DNA from: Prevotella sp.
GTDB taxonomy: Bacteria; Bacteroidota; Bacteroidia; Bacteroidales; Dysgonomonadaceae
DNA: 5,677 nucleotides
Direction of reading: 5' to 3'
Assembly (NCBI GenBank): GCA_031263965.1
Contig: JAISES010000338.1
Location: 1 to 5,677, forward strand
Position numbers and translations under genes: made by a program. Under the pieces are notes generated by a model, which saw only the letters and a program-made list of their open reading frames with translations, searched no databases and was not told the DNA's origin. How positions within the stretch are numbered: position 1 is the stretch's first letter; every line of letters begins with the position of its first letter. Positions 1 through 5,567 of the stretch are shown here, piece by piece.

Positions 1-700
1 GATGTTTTACAAAAAACGGCATTCCATTTAAATGCTATTCAAACACCTCCTTTGGCAGAGATTACCCTGTTGGGTTACTATTGCCAAATAGTAAAGGAAA
101 ACTGTCTGTATTTCAAAGAAGTATCCTCCTGTTTGGTTGCCGGTGCATTCTTTTTCGAAGAAAAAAGTGGTCGATACGGTGTTGTCTTTGGGTTTGCATT
201 TTATAAGCAGGCTTCGCGATGATGCAGTATTACAATACATTTATCGCGGTGAGCCTACGGGCAAAAAAGGAAGGCCGAAAAAATTTGAGGGGAAAGTAAA
301 CCCTTACGAACCGGATATGGGTTATTTTTCTGAAACAGTATCAACCGATGAATTGAAAGTTTATTCCGCAATTGTTTACAGCAAAGCATTTGAAAGAGAA
401 ATAAATCTAGCCGTGGCTGTTTTTTATAAAGACGGTAAAGAAATGGCCCGCAAACTTTATTTTTCAACGGATTTAGATATGGCGGCTGAAAAAATGGTCC
501 GCTATTACCGCTCCCGTTTTCAAATTGAGTTCCTTGACAGGGATGCAAAGCAATATTGCGGCTTGGCTCATTGCCAGGCATGCAGTGAAAACAAACTGAA
601 TTTTCATTTTAATGCAGCATTGACCGCCGTCAATTTAGCTAAAATTGAGTGGTTGAACTCCGGAGAAAATAAAAATGTACAATTCTCAATGTCTGATTAC
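1..700 (+). pseudogene. IS4-like DDE transposase relic, 5' cut by window edge, frameshifted and 3' truncated
   Basis: This is the C-terminal half of a cut-and-paste transposase with an RNase H-like DDE domain. Two frames are needed. Frame 1 (positions 1-153) begins DVLQKTAFHLNAIQ and ends CLVAGAFF. One extra T in the run at 151-155 moves the reading to the frame starting at 155 (SKKKVVDTVLSLGLHF). An apparent TTG start at 137 is therefore an artefact. The clearest family mark is Y-x2-R-x3-E-x6-K (the YREK signature of IS4-group transposases) in YYRSRFQIEF and the following residues. Its Glu is codon 527-529 and its Lys codon 548-550. The LVAGAFF segment lies where such enzymes usually read VADAYF, so the second catalytic Asp appears to be Gly (codon GGT, 142-144). 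Homology-like sequence stops near FSMSDYKT at about 700, where a tRNA terminator begins, so the C-terminus is missing. The frame is otherwise open, which suggests fairly recent decay. The exact IS family is not certain. Confidence 0.85.
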
Positions 701-741
701 AAAACAAAAACAGACCGACATTCTATTGAATATCAGCCTGT
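701..741 (-). terminator. Intrinsic terminator of the tRNA-Leu gene
   Basis: Read on the minus strand, positions 741-728 pair with 723-710 in an unbroken 14-bp stem with three G-U pairs and an AATA loop. A T-tract broken by one G follows (TTTTTGTTTTG, the first T also closing the stem). The stem begins 14 nt after the tRNA 3' end at 756, the expected place for a rho-independent terminator of the tRNA transcript. On the plus strand the T-tract is an A-tract and the stem would carry A-C mismatches instead of G-U pairs, so the signal is directional. Confidence 0.85.
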
Positions 742-755
742 TTATTTTCAGGGAG

Positions 756-837
756 TGCGCATGAAGGGACTCGAACCCCCACGACCGTAGGTCACTGCCA
801 CCTGAAGACAGCGCGGCTACCATTACGCCACATGCGC
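756..837 (-). tRNA. tRNA-Leu(CAG), class II
   Basis: The minus strand folds into a complete class II cloverleaf of 82 nt. The acceptor GCGCATG (837-831) pairs with CATGCGC (763-757), and the discriminator is A (756). The D arm starts GCG and contains TAATGGTAGC. The anticodon stem CTGTC/GGCAG closes the loop TTCAGGT, giving anticodon CAG (804-802), which reads CUG leucine codons. The long variable arm contains a GACC/GGTC stem, as expected for Leu. The T arm is GGGGG-TTCGAGT-CCCTT with two G-U pairs. The 3' CCA is not encoded, so it must be added by CCA nucleotidyltransferase. The D, anticodon and T arms closely follow the E. coli tRNA-Leu(CAG) pattern. A terminator follows directly and a candidate promoter lies about 150 nt upstream. 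No partner tRNA is intact, but a degenerate 3' end sits just upstream. Confidence 0.96.
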
Positions 838-845
838 CTTTTTCG

Positions 846-870
846 AGCGAAAGATGGGACTCAAACCCTT
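846..870 (-). pseudogene. Degenerate tRNA 3'-end (T arm plus acceptor 3' strand)
   Basis: On the minus strand this reads AAGGG-TTTGAGT-CCCAT-CTTTCGC-T. It matches the intact tRNA-Leu 3' portion position for position: 5-nt T-stem halves around a 7-nt loop, a 7-nt acceptor strand, and one discriminator base. It looks dead. The nearly invariant C56 of the T loop is T, only three T-stem pairs form, the discriminator would be T, and I find no D or anticodon arm upstream that would pair with it. It lies 8 bp upstream of tRNA-Leu in the same orientation. It could be the remains of a tandem tRNA or a fragment left by an element that used a tRNA end. A chance match is possible because the unit is only 25 nt. 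Confidence 0.45.
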
Positions 871-988
871 ATTCGCTATATTATTGAAAATTAATATTTT
901 ACTAAACCGACTTATAGACTAAGTCTCTTTTTCCCGTCTTAAATTGCCCAACAAGTGTCCTCCGGCAACTCGCTTTTCTTTTCGGATT

Positions 989-1019
989 CAAAAGTAATCT
1001 CTTTTTTTTAATTATACAA
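989..1019 (-). promoter_or_regulatory. Bacteroidota-type promoter reading toward tRNA-Leu
   Basis: On the minus strand a -7 box TACTTTTG (996-989) matches the Bacteroidota consensus TAnnTTTG exactly. A CTTG (1020-1017), three of four bases of the -33 TTTG, lies 20 nt upstream, within the usual 19-21 nt spacing. The spacer is A-rich. Transcription would start near 980, giving a leader of roughly 145 nt before the mature tRNA, which would have to be removed by RNase P. No better match lies closer to the tRNA. Confidence 0.55.
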
Positions 1020-1190
1020 GTTTCAATGTCAGATTTCCATGGCAAACGCATGAAAAGCTATTAAGGAATTAAGTTTAGCATATTCGTTTTGTTTTAAATG
1101 AGGACGTACCTTTTGACACGCCTATTTATTAGAGTTTATATTTAATAGAGTATTATCATATTGGTTTACAGGCATTCACAGTATATATTT

Positions 1191-1277
1191 TTAACCACGG
1201 AGCCACACAGAGTTTATTTTCACGGAGTTACACTGTGTACTCTGTGATTTTTTTACTCTGTGAAACTCCGTGGTTAA
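1191..1277. repeat. 87-bp nested inverted repeat of CACGGAG/CACAGAG units
   Basis: The outer arms are 23 nt each (1191-1213 and 1255-1277) and match at 20 of 23 positions. Both begin, read inward, with TTAACCACGGAG and end with CACAGAGT. The mismatches are three adjacent bases (CCA against TTT). Inside lies a second palindrome (1221-1246) in which CACGGAG pairs with CTCTGTG across a TACAC/GTGTA core. Six short units (ACGGAG or ACAGAG type) are therefore arranged three against three. The element lies 54 bp beyond the aroA stop. It has no T-tract after the outer stem on either strand, so a plain terminator is not the best reading. It resembles intergenic CCACGGAG-rich repeats that I associate with environmental Bacteroidota, but I cannot count copies here. 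Confidence 0.85.
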
Positions 1278-1331
1278 TTTGCTATAAATGACAGCCATAT
1301 ACATTTATTCTATATAATGTTTATTGTATAA

Positions 1332-2549
1332 TTACTCAATAACAAATCCGGCCGACTTCAAATCATCCCAATAAGCGGGATATGATTTGGTAACCACTCT
1401 TGGGTCGGCTATTGTTATTGCTCCTGATTTTATCGCTGCCGGTGCAAAGGCCATTGCCATGCGATGATCTTTGTAAGTTCTTATTATTGGGGTTTCTTCC
1501 GGCAGACAACGCTCACCATTCCACTCCAAAATACTATTTTCGCTGTCATAGATGAGGTAGCCGAGTTTTTTCATTTCATTTTTCAGAGCCTCTATCCTGT
1601 CTGTTTCTTTTATTTTCAAGCTTTGCAGACCTGTAAACAGAAACGGGATATTCATCATACAGCAGGTTACAACAAATGTCTGTGCCAAATCGGGTTCATT
1701 GACAAAGTTATGAAACATTTTTTTTGTAACCCTATTCGTTTTAGTCAATATTACGCCTGTTTCTGTGAACTCTGTCGCAATTCCCAGATCGGTAAAGAGT
1801 TCAGCTACTTTAGAATCCCCTTGCATACTGTCCTTAAATAAGCCTGTCAATTGAATATGGGCTTTATCTGCCAAAGCAGCCATAGCATACCAATATGAAG
1901 CTGCGGACCAGTCCGATTCTACAATATAGTGTACGGGCTTATATTCTTCATAATGTATTCTTATAGTATCGCCTTCCCAATGCGTCTTTACCCCAAACTG
2001 TGCCATCATACCCAAGGTCAGCTTAATATATGGTACGGAGATAATTTCACCTTCAAGATGTATAGTCAGTCCTCTGCTCATGGTAGGCGCAATCATTAAC
2101 AAAGCGGAAATAAACTGGGAACTGACATCACCCGACAAGTAAATTTCTCCACCATCAATAGCTGTACCCTTTATTTTTAAAGGAGGATACCCTACTTTTC
2201 CTAAGTATTGTATGCGCGCGCCTAAAGAGATCAACGCATCTACCAAAATATGGATAGGACGCTCCTGCATCCGTTCGGTACCGGTAATGATCCAATCCCC
2301 GGGGGCAATAGTCAAAAATGCAGTAAGAAAACGCATCGATGTTCCGGCGGCTTTTACATCTATCAGATTGCTTCCCGAGGTAAAAGCTTCTACCATGACG
2401 GCCGTATCGTCGCAATCAGACAAATTTTCTATATCGAAAGGGCTTAGACTTAGAACATTCAGTATAAGAGCCCTGTTGCTTATACTTTTCGATGGCGGAA
2501 GTTTTATCTTTGAATCGAATAATACAGGCGCCGTTATTTTATATTGCAT
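1332..2549 (-). CDS. aroA: 3-phosphoshikimate 1-carboxyvinyltransferase (EPSP synthase)
   Basis: This cytoplasmic enzyme transfers the enolpyruvyl group of PEP to shikimate 3-phosphate, the sixth step of the shikimate pathway to chorismate. The 405-aa product carries the family motifs in order: LPPSKSISNRALIL (17-30, Lys21 and Ser22 for shikimate phosphate), AAGTSMRFL (67-75, PEP loop), ERMQERPI (92-99), DVSSQFISALLM (141-152), DWSAASYW (213-220), SMQGD (241-245), NEPDLAQTF (284-292, catalytic Asp287), KETDRI (314-319), YKDHRMAMAF (359-368) and VVTKSYP (385-391, Lys388). It is shorter than the E. coli enzyme (427 aa), mostly because the segment before the PEP loop is compact. The loop lacks the usual NAGT Asn and has Phe where E. 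coli has Pro101, which I recall as normal in Bacteroidota. The ATG at 2549 is well placed for the N-terminal strand. No active-site residue I can check is missing. It lies 110 bp downstream of ppc. Confidence 0.97.
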   Translation of the reverse strand: MQYKITAPVLFDSKIKLPPSKSISNRALILNVLSLSPFDIENLSDCDDTAVMVEAFTSGSNLIDVKAAGTSMRFLTAFLTIAPGDWIITGTERMQERPIHILVDALISLGARIQYLGKVGYPPLKIKGTAIDGGEIYLSGDVSSQFISALLMIAPTMSRGLTIHLEGEIISVPYIKLTLGMMAQFGVKTHWEGDTIRIHYEEYKPVHYIVESDWSAASYWYAMAALADKAHIQLTGLFKDSMQGDSKVAELFTDLGIATEFTETGVILTKTNRVTKKMFHNFVNEPDLAQTFVVTCCMMNIPFLFTGLQSLKIKETDRIEALKNEMKKLGYLIYDSENSILEWNGERCLPEETPIIRTYKDHRMAMAFAPAAIKSGAITIADPRVVTKSYPAYWDDLKSAGFVIE

Positions 2550-2571
2550 AGATAGATTCTTTAAACTTGCA

Positions 2572-2603
2572 CGAAAGTAAATAAAAACCTATAAAGAACT
2601 CAA
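2572..2603 (-). promoter_or_regulatory. Possible aroA promoter
   Basis: On the minus strand TACTTTCG (2579-2572) matches the Bacteroidota -7 box TAnnTTTG at all but one fixed base. A TTG (2603-2601) lies 21 nt upstream as a partial -33 box. A start near 2565 would leave a leader of about 15 nt before the aroA ATG. No Shine-Dalgarno sequence is visible, as is usual in this phylum. If real, aroA can be transcribed separately from ppc. The match is moderate in AT-rich sequence, so it could be chance. Confidence 0.35.
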
Positions 2604-2646
2604 GGCTTAAACATAGATTAAGAAACTTCTATGAATTAAAACACTT

Positions 2647-2656
2647 AGAAACTGTT
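2647..2656 (-). repeat. AGAAACTGTT direct repeat, copy 1 (ppc 3' side)
   Basis: A 10-nt exact copy of a sequence also found at 5379-5388. It ends 3 bp from the ppc stop codon. Similarity extends loosely beyond the core: on the minus strand both copies are preceded by an AT-rich GATAA-AATT-like stretch. Its role is unknown. Confidence 0.4.
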
Positions 2657-2659
2657 AAA

Positions 2660-5299
2660 TTATCCGGTATTACGCATTCCGGCTGCAATACCTGAAATAG
2701 TTATCATCAAGGCCAGTTCCAGTTCGTGAGAATGTTCCCCTTCCGCTCTGGTACGGTGAAGCAACTCCACCTGCAAGAGGTTTAAAGGATTCGTATAAAT
2801 ATTACGCATCGCAATATTTTCAGCTATTTCAGGTAGTCCTTCCATTAAATATTCATCTTGAGATATTTGTAGAACGGTATTAATATCCTTTTCAAGCTGT
2901 TCTCTTATCTTCTGTCCCAGTCCCAGCAGATCTTTCTGTACAAGTCTTTCATCATAATACCGGGACATGCGAAGGTCTGCTTTTGCATACACCATTTCGA
3001 GCATGCTTATGCGAGTGCCGAAAAAAGGCCAATCCTTATACATAGATTTCAGCACATCCATCTTACTGTTATCGATGGCCTGTTGCAAAGCTTCTCCTGC
3101 GCCAAGCCATGCCGGCAACATGATCCGGTTTTGAGTCCAGCCGAATATCCAGGGAATAGCACGTAAAGTTTCAATTCCTCCGGTCGGACGCCGTTTTGCA
3201 GGACGCGACCCAAGAGGCAAACGGGCTAATTCGGCCTCAGGTGTTGCCTGGTAAAAATACGGGATAAAATCAGGGTTGCGGTGTACCAGGTCCTGATATA
3301 TATTGCAGGATATATCCGAAAGACTATCCATCAAATCGCGCCATTCTTGTTTAGGAGCAGGAGGAGGGAGCAAGTTTGCTTCCAGTATGGCATCGGCATA
3401 CAACGACATTGTCCTGATAGCCGGATCCGGTAATCCAAGTTTGAATCGTATCATTTCGCCTTGTTCCGTCACACGCAAACCATCTTTCAATGAACCGGGG
3501 GGTTGGGAAAACAAAGCCACTTTAGCCGGACCCCCGCCACGTCCGACAGTACCGCCGCGTCCATGAAATAATGTAAGCGCAATTCCTGCATCCCTGCATG
3601 TTTTGATCAGAGCTTCCTGAGCGCGGTACTGAGCCCATCCGGCAGCCAGAGAACCTGCGTCTTTTGCCGAATCGGAATACCCGATCATTATCATTTGTTT
3701 ATTCTCTATCACGCCCCGGTACCAACTTATACTAAACAACTGTTGCATAATACGATTTGCATTATTCAGGTCATTCAGAGTTTCGAACAAAGGGGTTATT
3801 GGCAATATATATGGACATTCGGCTTCTTTCAGTAACAAATATACTGCAAGAATATCAGAAGGGGTACGTGTCATAGATATGACATAGGCCGGTATCACTC
3901 CTGCCGGAGTTTCGGCTATCACGCGGCAAGTTTCCAACACCTCTTTGGTCTGTGGACTGGGATTCCAATTATTAGGGACAAGCGGCCGTTTGGAGTTAAG
4001 CTCCTTGATAAGGAATGCCTGTTTGTCTTCTTCCGACCATGTTTCATAATCTCCCAATCCCAGATATTTGGTGATTTCAGACAATGTTTCCGTATGTATC
4101 GTACTTTCCTGACGGATATCCAACTGGGTTAAAGTCAGGCCAAAACAACGTACCCTGCGCAATGTATCCAATAACTTATCATTCGCTATGATCTCCATTT
4201 TGCAGGCAACCAGTGATTTATAGCATTCATGCAAAGGTGTCCACAACTGATCGTTATGAATCAGTATATCTTCATCCAATTCACTATTTTTACCTTCTAT
4301 TTTTTCATCCAGATACGTTATTGTTTTACGGAGTTGCGCCCGCAGTTTCTTCATCAATTCGCGATAAGGTTCCTGTACTTCATAGTTCTTAATATAGTCT
4401 CTAAATTCAGAGGTACATGTAGCCATGGAAAGCTCTTTTACCAACACTTCTATATCGGACAAAAACATTTTTGCAGCTCTTCTGCGACTGTCCAAAAGGA
4501 CATCATGCGTCACTTTAGCTGTCACATTCGGGTTACCATCGCGGTCACCTCCCATCCATGAAGAAAAATGAATAGGGCGCGCATCTACAGGGAACTTGTA
4601 TGGCAATACACTGTTTATTTGTTCGTCAAGTTCGCGCAAATAGGCAGGAACAGCGACCCAAAGACTATTTTCGACTACTTCATATCCCCATTTTGCTTCT
4701 TCATTGGGTGTAGGGCGATTCTGCCTGATTTCGTCAGTATACCAATATTGAGCAATCAGTTGCCTTAATCTTTGTATAATCTGGACTCTTTGATATTCAG
4801 CCAAATCGTCATGATCAAGTAAAGCTAAACAATGATCAACCTGATTGAGATTGTTGATCAGAGACCGGCGGTTTATTTCGGTAGGATGGGCCGTCAATAC
4901 CAGATCCATCGAAATATTCTCAATTTCATTTATTATCTGATCGTCTCTCAGATTGGCAGCTTTTAATTTCCGGTATATTCCGGAAAAATTTACAGGATTT
5001 TCAGACCCGTGCGCATGAGGCGAAACACTATTATATTGCTCGGCCGTATTTGTCAGATTCAAAAACTGATTGAAAGAACGGGCTACAGGCAAAAATTCTT
5101 CATCCTTAAGATTCTGCAATGCTTCCACCAATAACTTATGAGCTTCGATATCGCCTGAATGCGATGCTTTTGATAATCTACGGATAGTTTCAACGAGGTC
5201 TACCATATCTTGCCCTTTGGCATCGCTAATAGTTCGCCCAAGCATATCGCCAAGCAACTTGATATTGGCATGCATCAATGATTGTTGCATTTTATTCAT
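2660..5299 (-). CDS. ppc: Phosphoenolpyruvate carboxylase
   Basis: This cytoplasmic, tetrameric enzyme joins bicarbonate to PEP to make oxaloacetate and phosphate, feeding the TCA branch and aspartate-family synthesis. The 879-aa product is full length (E. coli 883). Visible motifs are VLTAHPTE (134-141, catalytic His138), [15 protein letters not shown] (246-260), LDIRQEST (393-400, Arg396), [10 protein letters not shown] (540-549, Lys546), [14 protein letters not shown] (578-591, His579 and Arg587), [20 protein letters not shown] (599-618), [13 protein letters not shown] (713-725) and the C-terminal [10 protein letters not shown] (870-879). Residues forming the aspartate/malate inhibitor site in E. 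coli (Arg587, Lys773, Arg832 and the C-terminal Asn, here Asn877) are all present, so feedback inhibition by C4 acids is likely. The first ATG is favoured because [17 protein letters not shown] aligns with the E. coli N-terminus; a second ATG three codons later is possible. The sequence is remarkably close to the enterobacterial type. aroA follows on the same strand. Confidence 0.98.
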   Translation of the reverse strand: MNKMQQSLMHANIKLLGDMLGRTISDAKGQDMVDLVETIRRLSKASHSGDIEAHKLLVEALQNLKDEEFLPVARSFNQFLNLTNTAEQYNSVSPHAHGSENPVNFSGIYRKLKAANLRDDQIINEIENISMDLVLTAHPTEINRRSLINNLNQVDHCLALLDHDDLAEYQRVQIIQRLRQLIAQYWYTDEIRQNRPTPNEEAKWGYEVVENSLWVAVPAYLRELDEQINSVLPYKFPVDARPIHFSSWMGGDRDGNPNVTAKVTHDVLLDSRRRAAKMFLSDIEVLVKELSMATCTSEFRDYIKNYEVQEPYRELMKKLRAQLRKTITYLDEKIEGKNSELDEDILIHNDQLWTPLHECYKSLVACKMEIIANDKLLDTLRRVRCFGLTLTQLDIRQESTIHTETLSEITKYLGLGDYETWSEEDKQAFLIKELNSKRPLVPNNWNPSPQTKEVLETCRVIAETPAGVIPAYVISMTRTPSDILAVYLLLKEAECPYILPITPLFETLNDLNNANRIMQQLFSISWYRGVIENKQMIMIGYSDSAKDAGSLAAGWAQYRAQEALIKTCRDAGIALTLFHGRGGTVGRGGGPAKVALFSQPPGSLKDGLRVTEQGEMIRFKLGLPDPAIRTMSLYADAILEANLLPPPAPKQEWRDLMDSLSDISCNIYQDLVHRNPDFIPYFYQATPEAELARLPLGSRPAKRRPTGGIETLRAIPWIFGWTQNRIMLPAWLGAGEALQQAIDNSKMDVLKSMYKDWPFFGTRISMLEMVYAKADLRMSRYYDERLVQKDLLGLGQKIREQLEKDINTVLQISQDEYLMEGLPEIAENIAMRNIYTNPLNLLQVELLHRTRAEGEHSHELELALMITISGIAAGMRNTG

Positions 5300-5378
5300 T
5301 CTTTTATTTTTATTCGTGTTTATTCGCTATAAATAAACGTCAGACATAATTCAAAAGTTGTTTTTATAAGAAATATTA

Positions 5379-5388
5379 AGAAACTGTT
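5379..5388 (-). repeat. AGAAACTGTT direct repeat, copy 2 (ppc 5' side)
   Basis: Exact 10-nt match to 2647-2656 in the same orientation, 80 bp upstream of the ppc start. On the minus strand it reads ACAGTTTCTTAA preceded by GATAAAATTCAA. The other copy reads ACAGTTTCTAAG preceded by GATAATTTA, so the similarity is about 20 nt with small gaps. Confidence 0.4.
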
Positions 5389-5471
5389 TGAATTTTATCG
5401 AAAAATATTATTATAGGATTTGACAAAAACTTCGTAGCAATTTTTTTATGCTCTTTTCAGCGTATTTCATC

Positions 5472-5514
5472 CTTTTTCCTTTTGGTTTAGCCTGCTAAAC
5501 CTGCAAGCAAAAAG
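5472..5514. repeat. 43-bp imperfect palindrome beside the partial transposase
   Basis: A perfect inner stem GGTTTAGC (5484-5491) / GCTAAACC (5494-5501) surrounds CT. An outer stem CTTTTT (5472-5477) / AAAAAG (5509-5514) is separated from it by an internal loop of 6 and 7 nt. It lies 53 bp beyond the stop of the minus-strand transposase fragment, where the end of that element is expected. No T-tract follows the stem on either strand, so it is not a standard intrinsic terminator. It could be part of an IS end, a protein-binding site or a transcript hairpin. Confidence 0.6.
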
Positions 5515-5567
5515 AACAAAATCCATATGAAAACACCTATAAAAAAAATTTGCTATACAATTTATAC

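Larger units (their letters stand above)
838..1331. other. Intergenic region without a protein gene
   Basis: This stretch separates tRNA-Leu from the end of aroA. From the tRNA side it holds a degenerate tRNA 3' end (846-870), a weak AT-rich hairpin (909-925), a Bacteroidota-type promoter aimed at the tRNA (989-1019), and the nested inverted repeat (1191-1277). The stretch 1037-1190 is very AT-rich and shows nothing I can name. No open frame here has a recognisable domain. All strong signals are either tRNA-related or part of the repeat. Confidence 0.7.
5300..5567. other. Intergenic region upstream of ppc
   Basis: This AT-rich gap lies between the ppc start and the stop codon of the partial transposase at the right edge. 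It should contain the ppc promoter and leader, but I find no convincing -33/-7 pair. The best candidate on the minus strand has a TTTG at about 5424 and TATTTTTC downstream, with a spacing of only about 16 nt, which is too short. The region also holds one copy of AGAAACTGTT and the palindrome at 5472-5514. A short plus-strand frame at 5527-5667 runs antisense to the transposase end and looks spurious. Confidence 0.6.

Noticed and set aside
909..933. Hairpin GACTTA-TAGAC-TAAGTC followed by TCTTTTTC on the plus strand, possible terminator
   Set aside because: The stem is six bases and mostly A-T, no plus-strand gene needs it, and it lies inside the likely tRNA leader of the other strand.
946..977. 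Minus-strand AGTTGCCGGAGGACA resembling the D-arm region of a Ser/Tyr tRNA
   Set aside because: No acceptor pairing or anticodon arm can be built around it, so it is not supported as a tRNA.
1113..1141. TTGACA, 17 nt, TTATAT on the plus strand, resembling a sigma70 promoter
   Set aside because: The -10 box is poor, no plus-strand gene follows, and Bacteroidota do not use this consensus as their main promoter.
1191..1277. CRISPR-like reading of the repeated CACGGAG units
   Set aside because: The units are 7-8 nt, inverted around one centre, and lack regular spacers.
1464..1841. 125-codon plus-strand open frame
   Set aside because: It lies wholly antisense to the conserved aroA sequence and shows no domain.
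2612..2633. CATAGA/TCTATG hairpin between ppc and aroA, possible ppc terminator
   Set aside because: The stem is six AT-rich pairs with a 10-nt loop and no following T-tract on the minus strand.
3303..3566. 87-codon plus-strand open frame with a Pro/Arg-rich end
   Set aside because: It mirrors the glycine-rich [11 protein letters not shown] motif of ppc on the opposite strand.
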